Assembly (NCBI GenBank): GCA_002418205.1
Contig: DIDP01000048.1
Coordinates: 22,802 to 61,986, forward strand
Length of the DNA: 39,185 bases
From: Anaerolineales bacterium UBA5797
Lineage (GTDB): Bacteria > Chloroflexota > Anaerolineae > Anaerolineales > Villigracilaceae
Direction of reading: 5' to 3'
Made by a program: the position numbers and the translations under genes. A model generated the notes under the pieces. It worked only from the letters and a program-made list of their open reading frames with translations, searched no databases and was not told where the DNA came from. Each line of letters opens with the position of its first letter. Position 1 is the first letter of the stretch. This document shows, piece after piece, positions 30,589-39,185 of this stretch.

Positions 30589-33500
30589 ATGACGAAACAC
30601 CGCTTCGTTCTCACCCTGAACTGCTTCCTCTTGATCAGCCTGCTCCTCACCTCCTGCGCAGGCGCTCCGCAACTCCCCCTCCTGACCCCTCCAACCCCGA
30701 CGGTCGAATCGCTGCCAGCTGTACAGCAGGCAGCCCCGCCCGCGCTGATCGAGACCGACCCGCCGCTGAATACTGTCATCGGGCATCTCTCACCGATCAC
30801 ATTCTATTTCAATCAGGCGATGAACAAGTCCTCCGTCGAATCCGCCTTCAGCGGACTCCCCGCCGGGACATTCACCTGGAACGATGACGCGACGCTGGTC
30901 TTCGCCACCAGCGAGTCCTATCCACCGAATGCGAAGTTAAAGATCGCCATCGCAAACTCCATCCAATCGGCAGGCGGATTTGGCATCACGGAACCGATCG
31001 AAATCTCCTTTACGGTTGCCGATTATCTGCGCGCCACGAACCTGTTGCCCAAAGCCAACGCAACGGATGTGGATGTGGAAGCCGCGGTCGCGGTCTCGTT
31101 CAACCAGCCGGTTGTGCCGCTCGGCGCGGACGCGTCCGCGTTGCCGCCCGCGTTCAACATCCAACCGTCGGTCTCAGGGGAGGGCGAATGGGTCAATACC
31201 AGCACCTATGTTTATTATCCCGATCCGCCCATGGTGGGGGGAACGGAATACACCATCAGCATGAACCAGGACCTGAAAACGGTGACAGGCGTCGGCCTGG
31301 ATGGAAGCGTGGCGAATGCATGGAAGTTCGTCACAGCGCGTCCGCGCGTCGTCTCGTTGACACCGTCCACGGAGAGCCCCATCCCACTGGACCCGAAGAT
31401 CACGCTGACGTTCAACCAGCCGATGGACGAGCAGAGCGTGGAAGGGAATTTTCTGATCAGCGGGACCGAAGGCACACTGAACGGGACGTTCACATGGAAC
31501 GAGAACGATACGGAGTTGACGTTCGTCCCTGACGGGTTGCTGGCGCGCAATGTTGGTTACATCCTGAACCTGGGCGCCGATGCACGCTCGCGCGGCGGCA
31601 TGACATTGGGTTCGGATTATGGCGCGGTGTTGAGGACGTTCGACAATTTTGCCGTAACCGCCACCGAACCGGATTCCTGGAGGATCGTTTTTACGTTCAG
31701 CGCGCCGGTAGCAAAGGAAGATTACGCCGATTTCATCAGCATCACACCTGCGGTTGAGAATCTCGATATAACTGCATCTGACGATGGTTCTCAGCTTTTC
31801 GTGGTCGGGAGTTATATGCCGGGCACGGAGTATGCGATCGAACTGTCCGGGGAACTCAGCGATCAGTGGGGACAGGCGTTGGGCGAACCGTTTGTCGTGA
31901 ATTACAGTGCGCCGCCCGTGCCCGCCAGCCTGAGCGTCATGTTGTCCGGTTCGAACACGATCTTCGTCCGCCCGGATGAGCCGGTGTTATATGCGAACGC
32001 CATCAATGTTCAAAACGCGGATACGGTCGTTTCATCTTTGTCCCTGCAGGATTTCTTCACGCTGCAAGGCTCCTACGAACTTCAACAGTCCTATGCACCG
32101 ACCGCACCGTCCACGTTCGCCCAGACATTCGATCTACCGTCCAACCAATCCACGGAGGTAAAACTGCGCCTGGCGCAGACGAACAACCAGCTTCTGCCGG
32201 GTTTGTATTACGTCAGTGTGTCATCACCGCAGTCGGTGAACGCCGCGAAAAATATTTATTTCGTTGCTTCGAGCCAGGTCAACCTCACATTCAAACTTGG
32301 CGCAACGGAGGCCTTGGTCTGGGCGGTTGACCTGCCATCACAGACCCCGATCGCCGATGCACCCATTGCCATTTACGATGACGCGGGGAACATCCTCGGT
32401 TCAGGCACAACCGATGAAAACGGATTGTGGCAGGGCGGGGTCGGTGAGCGGGATGGTCAGGTCTTCGCGATGTTGGGCGCGCCCGGCGACCAGAACTTTT
32501 CTCTCGCGGTCAGCAACTGGAGCATGGGTCTCGACGCCTGGGATTTCGGTTATTCCCAGCGCGTACAACCTCCGCACCCGGAAATTTACATGTACACAGA
32601 CCGCCCCATCTACCGCCCGGGGCAGACCGTCTTCTTCCGCGGCATCGTCCGGCAGGCGTTCAACGGTCGTTATGAACTGCCCACGATCGGCACCGTGCCC
32701 ATCGTTTTGAACGATGCCAACGGCGTACAACTCTCGATCATCAGTCCGCAGCTTTCCCCCTACGGCACGTTCAACGGTCAATTCGAACTCTCGCAGGATG
32801 CGGTGCCCGGTTATTACACCTTCTCGAACAGCAACCTTGAGTTCTATCTATCGTTCCAGGTGGCTGAATACCGCAAGCCGGAGATCGAGCTCAACGTCAC
32901 CTTCCCCTCCGAAGCGATCAAACTCGGCGACCAGGCACGGGCGAACGCCTCGGCGCGTTATTTCTTCGACGCGCCCGCCGGGAATGTGGATGTCAAATGG
33001 TCGTTGTACACCAAGCCTGATTTCTTTTATCTGCCGGATTTTCAGACGGGGTTGATCGATACGGAATTCCTGGATGCGTTCCGCTTCCCGGCTGGATTCG
33101 GCTCCGATTACTTTGGCAAATTCATCGGGGAAGGCACGGCTCAGACGACCCCTGAGGGGACTCTGTCCATCAGCCTGCCAGCCATCCCTGAGTCTGATTC
33201 GGGGCAGACCCTCACGCTGGAGGTGACCGCCACGGACGAGACCGGACTGCCCGTCAGCGCGCGCACCGAACTGCGCGTCCATCCCGCTGATTTCTACATT
33301 GGCATCCATCCCGATCAATGGTTCGGCACCGCCGATAAAGCCATTGGCTTTGATGTTCAAACTGTGGATTGGGAAAAGGAGCCCTCCGGGAACAGGATGC
33401 TGGTGGCGGAATTCAAAAAGGTCCGTTGGGAAAAAGAGACCGATCAATCCGGATACCCGACCTATACGCCAGTGTATACATCTGTCAGCAGCAGCAACTT

Positions 33501-36441
33501 CGCCACGGGAGATGACGGGAGAGCGCGGCTTTCGTTCGTCCCGCCGACCACCGGGACGTTCATGCTGGATGTCAGCGGAGGCGGCGCGCATACCCAGGCG
33601 TTGATCTGGGTCGGCGGACCGGAAACAGCCGCATGGCCCGACCTGCCGAATCAACGGCTCAAACTTACTGCAAACCAGGAAATCTACAAGGCAGGCGATA
33701 CCGCGAAGGTCTTCATCCCGAATCCGTTCCCGACGAATTCGCTGGCGCTCGTCAGTGTGGAACGCGGACTGGTCTCCAGGGCGGAAGTGATCACGCTGCG
33801 CGGCAGCGGCAGGGAATACGAATTACCCATCACCGATGAGGACGCGCCGAACGTGTATCTGAGCGTCATTGTGCTGGGGCAGGGCAACGATTTCAGGCAG
33901 GGACTTGTGAACATTCCGGTCGCGCCGGAGGCACAGGAATTGAACGTGCAGGTCATTTCGAATCCAACGGAGGCGGGGCCGCGCGATAACGTCACGTTCG
34001 ATGTATTGGTCACGGACAATAACGGTCAACCCGTGCAGGGAGAATTCTCGTTATCGGTTGTGGATAAAGCCGTGCTGGCGCTGGCAGACCCGAATGTGGA
34101 GGATATCCTGCCTGCGTTCTATGGCAACCAGCCGCTTGGGATTCAGACCGGTCTTTCGCTCTCCGCTTATAGCGGTCGCAGTCTGCTGCAGCCGGGCGGA
34201 CTCGGCGGCGGTGGAGGCGAGGCGCCGCTCGTGGTGCGCGAAGAATTCCCCGATACCGCCTATTGGAATCCATCGCTCATCACAAATTCCGAGGGGCGCG
34301 GGCAGGTGGCGATGACCCTGCCCGATTCGCTCACCACCTGGAAAGTGGATGTGCGCGGACTCACCGCGGATACGAAAGTCGGGCAGGCGGAGACGGAGAT
34401 CGTTGCCACAAAACCGTTGTTGATCCGCCCGGTCACGCCACGGTTCCTCGTCAGCGGCGATCACGTGCTGATGGCGGCGGTCGTCAACAACAACACCACA
34501 AACAATTTGAACGTGGCGGTCAACCTCCAGAGCGATGGGTTCGTCCTCGACAAACCCGAAGCCGCCACACGGAACTTTGACATCTCACCCAACTCACAGG
34601 CGCGCGTCGAATGGTGGGGCACGGCAGGCATGGCGGAATCCGCCGACCTGGTCTTTTCGGTCACGACCGGCGGAACGCCATCCCTGCAGGATGCGGCGCG
34701 TCCGGTTTGGGGCAGGCTGCCGATCCTGCAATATACGGCTCCGCAGGCATTCGTCACGGGCGGCGCGCTGCGCGGCGCGGCTTCACAGCAGGAGGTCATT
34801 TCGTTACCGCGCACGTTCCTGCCCACGGGCGGAGGTTTGGATCTGGAATTAAGCCCCTCGCTGGCTGGCAGTTTGCTGTCCGCGTTGGAGGCGATGCGCG
34901 TCCCCAGTGAGACGTCGAGCGCGGAGACCATCCTGTCCTACATCCTGCCGAATCTCGAAGTCTATACCGCGCTCAACAATGCCGGCGCGGGCGATCCCGC
35001 CCTGACGGAGCGCGTCACGACCAATCTCAACTCCAGTGTCAGCCGGCTGTTGTATCTGCAAAATGCCGATGGCGGCTGGAGCTGGTGGCGCACTTCCCCG
35101 CTTTTGGAATTGAGCGAGGAGAGCAAATCGGACCCGTACATTTCCGCTTATGTGTTCTTCGGCTTGCAGCGTGCCCGCGCGGCGGGCGCCTCCGTCAGCG
35201 ACGATGTGTTGAGCCGTGCTGCCACGTATTTACAGCAAGCCCAGCCCGGGATCGATGAGAATACAAAAGCCGAAATCTTCGACACCGCCGCATTCATCCA
35301 ATTCGCCTTGAGCAGCGCCGGGCTTGGAGATGCGAACGTTGCCGACCGCTTATACAATTTTCGTGACCACCTGAGCCCGTCCGGCAGGGCGTGGCTTGCT
35401 TACACGATCAACAAACTGAACCCGGCAGATACCCGCGTTCACGACCTGATCTCGAATCTCGAAGCGCTTGCGATCCTCACATCATCCAGCGCGCACTGGG
35501 AAACACCCGAAGAAGACATCTTCACGCGCGGTTCCACGATCTACACCACTTCCGTTGTTGTGTACGTGCTTTCCCAACTCGATCCCGCCAACCAGGTCCT
35601 GCTCAATGCCGTGCGGTATCTCGCCGCGCATCGTTCCGCCAGCGGTTTGTGGAATATCGGTCATGATAACGCCTGGGCGATCCTGGCGCTCAATGCCGCG
35701 ATGGTGGGCATTGGCGACCTGCGCGCCGATTATGCCTTCAACGCCACCCTCAACGGCGGTCCGCTCACCAGCGGCGATATCGCCGGTGCGCAGATCACGC
35801 CTCTCACCACCACCGTCCCGCTCGAATTCCTCTCCGCTGAATCGCCCAACCTCCTCACCATCAACCGTGAAGATGGACTTGGTCGCCTGTATTACAACGT
35901 CGTCCTGCGACTCAACCGTCCCGTGCAGGATGTCCAACCCCTGAACGAAGGGATGCGGATCGATCGGGTCTTCTGCACCTCGACCTTGCGCAGAGCAGTG
36001 GAGACAAAAGACTGCACGCCTCTCGACTCCGTTCAACTTGCCTCCGATCAACCGGTCACTGCCCGGCTGACGCTTGTCCTGCCCCACGACTCGTACTACG
36101 TCATGGTCGAGGACCACATCCCCGCGGGCATGGAAGTATTGAACCGCAATCTCAAGACCAGCCAGCTTGGCATCGACTCAACCGCGGTACAGGTCCAGTT
36201 CAATGACAGGGATCCGTTCGCGGAAGGTTGGGGCTGGTGGCTGTTCAACGATCCGCAGATCCGCGATGAGGGCATCCTGTTCTCCGCAGATTTCCTCCCC
36301 GCCGGCACTTACGTGTTGACCTATACGCTGGTGCCGTTGCAGGCCGGTGAGTTCCGCGTGCTCCCCGCCCATGCCTGGCAGGCATTCTTCCCCGAGGTGC
36401 AGGGCACCAGCGCGGGAGCGGTGTTCGAGATCAAACCGTAA
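30589..36441 (+). CDS. Alpha-2-macroglobulin family lipoprotein lacking the thioester
   Basis: A 1950-aa lipoprotein. The signal peptide ends in LLLTSC (lipobox Cys about residue 24). N-terminal Ig-like/Big-type repeats follow (several with TLTFNQPMDEQSVEG- or VSFNQPVVP-like strands, to about residue 470), then macroglobulin domains with MYTDRPIYRPGQTVFFRGIV at about 665, LSVVDKAVLALADP, the bait-like Gly-rich LLQPGGLGGGGGE and AYWNPSLITNSEGRGQVAMT. The alpha-alpha toroid with LLYLQNADGGWSWW and YVFFGLQRARA comes after. Where the thioester CxEQ belongs, the sequence is S-A-E-T (residues 1444-1447), so it cannot trap proteases covalently. Bacterial family members guard the envelope against proteases; a usual pbpC partner is absent here. 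Start ATG 30589 has GAGGA upstream. A terminator follows. Confidence 0.88.
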   Translation: MTKHRFVLTLNCFLLISLLLTSCAGAPQLPLLTPPTPTVESLPAVQQAAPPALIETDPPLNTVIGHLSPITFYFNQAMNKSSVESAFSGLPAGTFTWNDDATLVFATSESYPPNAKLKIAIANSIQSAGGFGITEPIEISFTVADYLRATNLLPKANATDVDVEAAVAVSFNQPVVPLGADASALPPAFNIQPSVSGEGEWVNTSTYVYYPDPPMVGGTEYTISMNQDLKTVTGVGLDGSVANAWKFVTARPRVVSLTPSTESPIPLDPKITLTFNQPMDEQSVEGNFLISGTEGTLNGTFTWNENDTELTFVPDGLLARNVGYILNLGADARSRGGMTLGSDYGAVLRTFDNFAVTATEPDSWRIVFTFSAPVAKEDYADFISITPAVENLDITASDDGSQLFVVGSYMPGTEYAIELSGELSDQWGQALGEPFVVNYSAPPVPASLSVMLSGSNTIFVRPDEPVLYANAINVQNADTVVSSLSLQDFFTLQGSYELQQSYAPTAPSTFAQTFDLPSNQSTEVKLRLAQTNNQLLPGLYYVSVSSPQSVNAAKNIYFVASSQVNLTFKLGATEALVWAVDLPSQTPIADAPIAIYDDAGNILGSGTTDENGLWQGGVGERDGQVFAMLGAPGDQNFSLAVSNWSMGLDAWDFGYSQRVQPPHPEIYMYTDRPIYRPGQTVFFRGIVRQAFNGRYELPTIGTVPIVLNDANGVQLSIISPQLSPYGTFNGQFELSQDAVPGYYTFSNSNLEFYLSFQVAEYRKPEIELNVTFPSEAIKLGDQARANASARYFFDAPAGNVDVKWSLYTKPDFFYLPDFQTGLIDTEFLDAFRFPAGFGSDYFGKFIGEGTAQTTPEGTLSISLPAIPESDSGQTLTLEVTATDETGLPVSARTELRVHPADFYIGIHPDQWFGTADKAIGFDVQTVDWEKEPSGNRMLVAEFKKVRWEKETDQSGYPTYTPVYTSVSSSNFATGDDGRARLSFVPPTTGTFMLDVSGGGAHTQALIWVGGPETAAWPDLPNQRLKLTANQEIYKAGDTAKVFIPNPFPTNSLALVSVERGLVSRAEVITLRGSGREYELPITDEDAPNVYLSVIVLGQGNDFRQGLVNIPVAPEAQELNVQVISNPTEAGPRDNVTFDVLVTDNNGQPVQGEFSLSVVDKAVLALADPNVEDILPAFYGNQPLGIQTGLSLSAYSGRSLLQPGGLGGGGGEAPLVVREEFPDTAYWNPSLITNSEGRGQVAMTLPDSLTTWKVDVRGLTADTKVGQAETEIVATKPLLIRPVTPRFLVSGDHVLMAAVVNNNTTNNLNVAVNLQSDGFVLDKPEAATRNFDISPNSQARVEWWGTAGMAESADLVFSVTTGGTPSLQDAARPVWGRLPILQYTAPQAFVTGGALRGAASQQEVISLPRTFLPTGGGLDLELSPSLAGSLLSALEAMRVPSETSSAETILSYILPNLEVYTALNNAGAGDPALTERVTTNLNSSVSRLLYLQNADGGWSWWRTSPLLELSEESKSDPYISAYVFFGLQRARAAGASVSDDVLSRAATYLQQAQPGIDENTKAEIFDTAAFIQFALSSAGLGDANVADRLYNFRDHLSPSGRAWLAYTINKLNPADTRVHDLISNLEALAILTSSSAHWETPEEDIFTRGSTIYTTSVVVYVLSQLDPANQVLLNAVRYLAAHRSASGLWNIGHDNAWAILALNAAMVGIGDLRADYAFNATLNGGPLTSGDIAGAQITPLTTTVPLEFLSAESPNLLTINREDGLGRLYYNVVLRLNRPVQDVQPLNEGMRIDRVFCTSTLRRAVETKDCTPLDSVQLASDQPVTARLTLVLPHDSYYVMVEDHIPAGMEVLNRNLKTSQLGIDSTAVQVQFNDRDPFAEGWGWWLFNDPQIRDEGILFSADFLPAGTYVLTYTLVPLQAGEFRVLPAHAWQAFFPEVQGTSAGAVFEIKP

Positions 36442-36449
36442 CCAGATTT

Positions 36450-36510
36450 CAGCCACGGATTATTGAATTCTCATGGACCGGAATCAGGGATTCATCCGTG
36501 GCTGTTTTTT
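36450..36510 (+). terminator. Intrinsic terminator after the macroglobulin-like gene
   Basis: CAGCCACGGAT (36450-36460) pairs perfectly with ATCCGTGGCTG (36494-36504), followed by T6 (36505-36510). The 33-nt apical part contains a smaller GAAT/ATTC stem. It lies 8 nt after the stop. Confidence 0.85.
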
Positions 36511-36537
36511 ATTTCCTCCATCCAAAGGCAGGTCATT

Positions 36538-37089
36538 ATGAATAATCAGGAACAATTCAAAAATCTCTTTTTGGAAAAACTCAACGGTCTCACCAAACGC
36601 GAACAGGAAATGATCCGTCGCATCATTCAACGTTCGCATGTCACCCGCAATACGAACCGGGAGTTCGATGAACAGCTCACGTTCGGTCAGCGGCTCGCAG
36701 ATCGCGTTGCATCCTTCGGCGGCTCATGGACCTTCATCATGATCTTCGCCTCCATTTTATTGTCGTGGGTAATTCTTAATTCCTTTATCCTGGCAAGATA
36801 CAACAAGACGTTCGATCCCTATCCCTATATTTTGCTCAACCTGTTCCTGTCCATGCTTGCATCGATCCAGGCACCCATTATCATGATGTCACAGAACCGC
36901 CAGGCGGCAAAGGACCGGCTCGATGCCGCGCACGATTACGAGATCAACCTGAAAGCCGAACTGGAGATCGCCAGCCTGCACGCCAAAATGGACGAACTGC
37001 GCGAAAAGCAATGGTCGGAACTGGTTGCCATGCAGCAGGAGCAGATCATCCTTTTGACGAAACTGCTTGAAAAGAAAAATGCCGGATAG
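36538..37089 (+). CDS. DUF1003 membrane protein
   Basis: A 183-aa protein with the DUF1003 pattern: a soluble N-terminus ending TFGQRLADRVASFGGSWTFI, two membrane helices (about 64-83, FIMIFASILLSWVILNSFIL, and about 95-115, YILLNLFLSMLASIQAPII), the invariant-looking DPYPYILLNLFLS and APIIMMSQNRQAAKDRLDAAHDY, then a charged coiled-coil tail rich in Glu, Lys and Met (ELEIASLHAKMDELREKQW). The function of DUF1003 is not established. Start ATG 36538 has AGG about 6-7 nt upstream; an earlier in-frame ATG at 36463 lies inside the preceding terminator. It is monocistronic on the plus strand, convergent with the next gene. Confidence 0.85.
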   Translation: MNNQEQFKNLFLEKLNGLTKREQEMIRRIIQRSHVTRNTNREFDEQLTFGQRLADRVASFGGSWTFIMIFASILLSWVILNSFILARYNKTFDPYPYILLNLFLSMLASIQAPIIMMSQNRQAAKDRLDAAHDYEINLKAELEIASLHAKMDELREKQWSELVAMQQEQIILLTKLLEKKNAG

Positions 37090-37097
37090 GAAGGTTG

Positions 37098-37676
37098 TTA
37101 CTTCAACCCGTAAAGCACTTCCAGAAATCCCCCGCCCAGGTTGTCGAATGCAGCCGGCGCGACGATCTCGAACAGACCCAGCCCGGCAAATCCCAGACCG
37201 ATCACGATCAATATCACACCCGGCAGCAGACGCGACGTAAAGAAGTTCAATAATACGATCCAGCGGGTGCCCTGCTTTTGTTCCTCATACCCCGCGATGG
37301 CAATGACTGCCTGCATTAAACAATAGATCCCTAAAGTCAACGACACGGTCCCGGGGCGGCGGACAAAATGCAGGAACAGGTCGCGGCCCGTATCGAAATA
37401 CGCCAGAAATGAAATCCCGATAAGGAATACACCGACAATCATGAACTGTACGCCCTGGGCATAAGCCGCAATACCCAGGTAGGTTTCATCATATCGTCTT
37501 CGCCCCAGCACGATGCGGCGCGTGATCGCCGCTTCCATCCCGATCAAAAAAGCGGCGATCCCGAATAGGGATATGCCGCCGTAGGTCAGAATGGGCATGG
37601 AAAGTTTTTCCCCCGCAAAGGCGAGCAGGAGTCCGATCCCAAAGACAACAAGCTGGGACTTCGTCCACGCATTCAT
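37098..37676 (-). CDS. Hypothetical polytopic membrane protein downstream of rhomboid
   Basis: A 192-aa protein with about five or six hydrophobic helices (VVFGIGLLLAFAG, LTYGGISLFGIAAFLIGM, VQFMIVGVFLIGISFLAYF, VSLTLGIYCLMQAVIAIAG, LLPGVILIVIGLGFAGLGLF). A central basic stretch, RRIVLGRRRYDETY, lies between helices 2 and 3. I do not recognise a family. Start ATG 37676 has AGGT 8 nt upstream and lies 6 nt after the rhomboid stop; an in-frame start at 37700 would overlap rhomboid. It is the third gene of a gmk-rhomboid operon. A possible partner or substrate relation with the rhomboid protease is speculation. Confidence 0.7.
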   Translation of the reverse strand: MNAWTKSQLVVFGIGLLLAFAGEKLSMPILTYGGISLFGIAAFLIGMEAAITRRIVLGRRRYDETYLGIAAYAQGVQFMIVGVFLIGISFLAYFDTGRDLFLHFVRRPGTVSLTLGIYCLMQAVIAIAGYEEQKQGTRWIVLLNFFTSRLLPGVILIVIGLGFAGLGLFEIVAPAAFDNLGGGFLEVLYGLK

Positions 37677-37681
37677 ACGAT

Positions 37682-38485
37682 CTACCTGATCATCCCCCAC
37701 ATCGTCAAACCGCCAAAGACGAACAATACCACTGCCGCGCCCACAATCACCTCACGCGATGAACGCCTGTCCACCAGGTGAAGCATGGGCTGGATGCCTT
37801 CGATCGCCCAGAGCGGACTTGCAAACCAGGCGAACATCAAGCCGCCCAAAAGACCGCCCACATGTCCCCAATTGTCAATGCCGGGCAGTGAGCCGACCAA
37901 AAACAAGTTGATCACAATGATGAAGATCACATTCCCAATCGCGCTTCTGAACCTGCCCGCAAGCAGTTTGCGGTTCTGAAACAGGAACACCGCCTCCGCG
38001 CCGATCAATCCAAAGATGGCGGTCGACGCTCCGACGGAATATCCATCCGAGAATAAAAATGAGGTTACATTCCCCGTAAAGGCGCCAAGCACATACAGCA
38101 GAAGGAATCTTCCACGTCCAAAATATCGTTCGAGCCCGATACCGAACACATACAGCGCATACATGTTAAATGCGATATGCGGGATGGAGCCATGCAGTAA
38201 TGCAGGCGTCAGCAACCTCCAGAGCTGACCCGCCCGGATGAATTCATTGATGCGCGCGCCGAACAACTCCAGCCAGTCGATATTCGAATACACAGACGGG
38301 CGGCCAAGCACAGCAACGCTCCCGATCTGCAAAAGATAAACGAAGACCGTCACGCCGATGATCGAGTACGTCACATAGGGGGCTGCATCCGGCAGATTTA
38401 CGCGCACAGGCTGGGCAGGCGGAACAGGTTGAGGGTCGAACTGACCCGGATCATTCGAAGGGTCGGAAGCAGGATATTGGTTCAC
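37682..38485 (-). CDS. Rhomboid-family intramembrane serine protease
   Basis: A 267-aa protein with a Pro-rich cytoplasmic N-terminus (about 35 residues) and six or seven membrane helices. The catalytic dyad is Ser154 in VGASTAIFGLIG and His208 in NWGHVGGLLGG; the helix-2 motif HIAFNMYALYVFG supplies Asn107 for the oxyanion hole. All are in the order expected for active rhomboids, which cut single-pass membrane proteins within the bilayer. Substrates are unknown. It starts at GTG 38485, which overlaps the gmk stop as GTGA (38485-38482). Confidence 0.9.
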   Translation of the reverse strand: MNQYPASDPSNDPGQFDPQPVPPAQPVRVNLPDAAPYVTYSIIGVTVFVYLLQIGSVAVLGRPSVYSNIDWLELFGARINEFIRAGQLWRLLTPALLHGSIPHIAFNMYALYVFGIGLERYFGRGRFLLLYVLGAFTGNVTSFLFSDGYSVGASTAIFGLIGAEAVFLFQNRKLLAGRFRSAIGNVIFIIVINLFLVGSLPGIDNWGHVGGLLGGLMFAWFASPLWAIEGIQPMLHLVDRRSSREVIVGAAVVLFVFGGLTMWGMIR

Positions 38486-39114
38486 AAGGATACCTTTCTC
38501 GGATTCACGCGGTGATGTTCCGCTTCGATGATCGCCCGGATTGTGTCCACCGTTTCATCCAGGTGAAAATCGCGGTTGACGATCACATAATCAAAAGCCT
38601 CCACGCGCTTCAACTCCTTGCGCGCAGTCGCAATGCGGATGGCGAGAGAGTCGGCGGTCTCGGTCTTGCGCGTCTCTAGGCGATGCACCAATTCCTCCTC
38701 GCTCTCGGTCGTGATGAAGATCATCAATGCTTCGGGCGCCATCCTGCGCACCGTTTCAGCGCCCTGCACGTCAATGCGCATGACAACATCCTTGCCGGAG
38801 GTGAGCGCCTCGCGCACCTGCTGCTTCGGGATGCCCTTGTAATCGCCGTATACGATCGCATGTTCGATCAACTCGTCCTCATCGATCATGCGCGCGAACT
38901 CCTCCTTCGACACAAAGAAATAATCCCTGCCATGCATCTCATTGGCGCGCTTCGGACGCGTGGTGGCGGTCACAACAAAATGAAACGGCAGTCCGCGCTC
39001 CTTCATGCGCTGCATCACGGTATCCTTGCCCGCGCCCGAAGGACCCGAGATCACGATCAGCAGCGGTTGTGGATGATGGACATTGAATTCTGAATCGGTG
39101 GAAGATGGGGGCAT
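38482..39114 (-). CDS. gmk: Guanylate kinase
   Basis: A 210-aa enzyme that phosphorylates GMP to GDP. The P-loop is ISGPSGAGKDTVM, preceded by a 20-residue polar extension. The GMP-binding part shows TTRPKRANEMHGRDYFFV and EHAIVYGDYKGIPKQQV, then VVMRIDVQGAETVRR and the lid RLETRKTETADSLAIRIATA, all standard for bacterial Gmk. ATG 39114 is chosen because TAAAAT lies 7 nt upstream; a GTG at 39150 would extend the protein without further family sequence. It heads a three-gene unit with rhomboid and a membrane protein, an uncommon partnership. Bases 39131-39185 hold nothing recognisable. Confidence 0.93.
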   Translation of the reverse strand: MPPSSTDSEFNVHHPQPLLIVISGPSGAGKDTVMQRMKERGLPFHFVVTATTRPKRANEMHGRDYFFVSKEEFARMIDEDELIEHAIVYGDYKGIPKQQVREALTSGKDVVMRIDVQGAETVRRMAPEALMIFITTESEEELVHRLETRKTETADSLAIRIATARKELKRVEAFDYVIVNRDFHLDETVDTIRAIIEAEHHRVNPRKVSL

Positions 39115-39121
39115 GGACGGA

Positions 39122-39130
39122 ATTTTACCA
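39122..39130 (-). promoter_or_regulatory. Extended -10 promoter, likely leaderless, for gmk
   Basis: TGGTAAAAT on the minus strand (TGn plus TAAAAT) followed by 7 nt and ATG 39114, with no Shine-Dalgarno. Confidence 0.5.
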
Positions 39131-39185
39131 GAGGGATTTGTTTCTCTCACACATCAATCTCATGGGTCTCTGGGAATCGCCGTGA

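Noticed and set aside
1..39185. CRISPR array, prophage, insertion sequence or defence island
   Set aside because: No regularly spaced repeats, no Cas, integrase, transposase or capsid genes; repeats found are short palindromic units only.

Overview
The window looks like a chromosome segment of a Chloroflexota bacterium, probably class Anaerolineae. This is inference from a moderately GC-rich sequence, the style of the division proteins and palindromic intergenic repeats. No rRNA, tRNA, CRISPR array, phage or transposase gene is visible. No defence or other clearly new multi-gene system was found; the unusual points are variations within known systems.

Region 1 (1-9145) is a mixed housekeeping and accessory stretch: the 3' end of a PLP aminotransferase, a VapBC-type toxin-antitoxin pair with a palindromic promoter, a subtilisin fused to a polytopic membrane domain, a YczE-like membrane protein, a GNAT acetyltransferase coupled to an RlmI-like rRNA methyltransferase, an FAD-dependent oxidoreductase, a VOC-family protein and two small membrane proteins.

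Region 2 (9146-27006, all minus strand) is a complete division and cell-wall (dcw) cluster read as mraZ-rsmH-ftsL-ftsI-murF-mraY-murD-ftsW-murG-cvpA-like-murC-(two small ORFs)-murB-ddl-ftsQ-ftsA-ftsZ. Many junctions are ATGA or GTGA overlaps, implying translational coupling. murE is missing from its usual place between ftsI and murF. The head of the cluster has a TTGATT-N16-TATAAT promoter followed at once by three 10-bp repeats that fit a MraZ operator. Together the genes cover UDP-MurNAc-pentapeptide assembly except the MurE step, lipid I and II synthesis, septal polymerisation and crosslinking, and the Z-ring with its membrane anchor.

Region 3 (27007-39185) holds a COG1092-type methyltransferase carrying an in-frame palindromic repeat, a membrane protein with a Vps62-like domain, a DsbA-like oxidoreductase, a giant alpha-2-macroglobulin-like lipoprotein without its thioester, a DUF1003 protein, and a gmk-rhomboid-membrane protein operon on the minus strand.

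Several genes at transcription-unit heads (mraZ, gmk, the Vps62-like gene and the 139-aa membrane protein) have no Shine-Dalgarno sequence but a -10-like hexamer 7-8 nt before the ATG, which suggests leaderless mRNAs.
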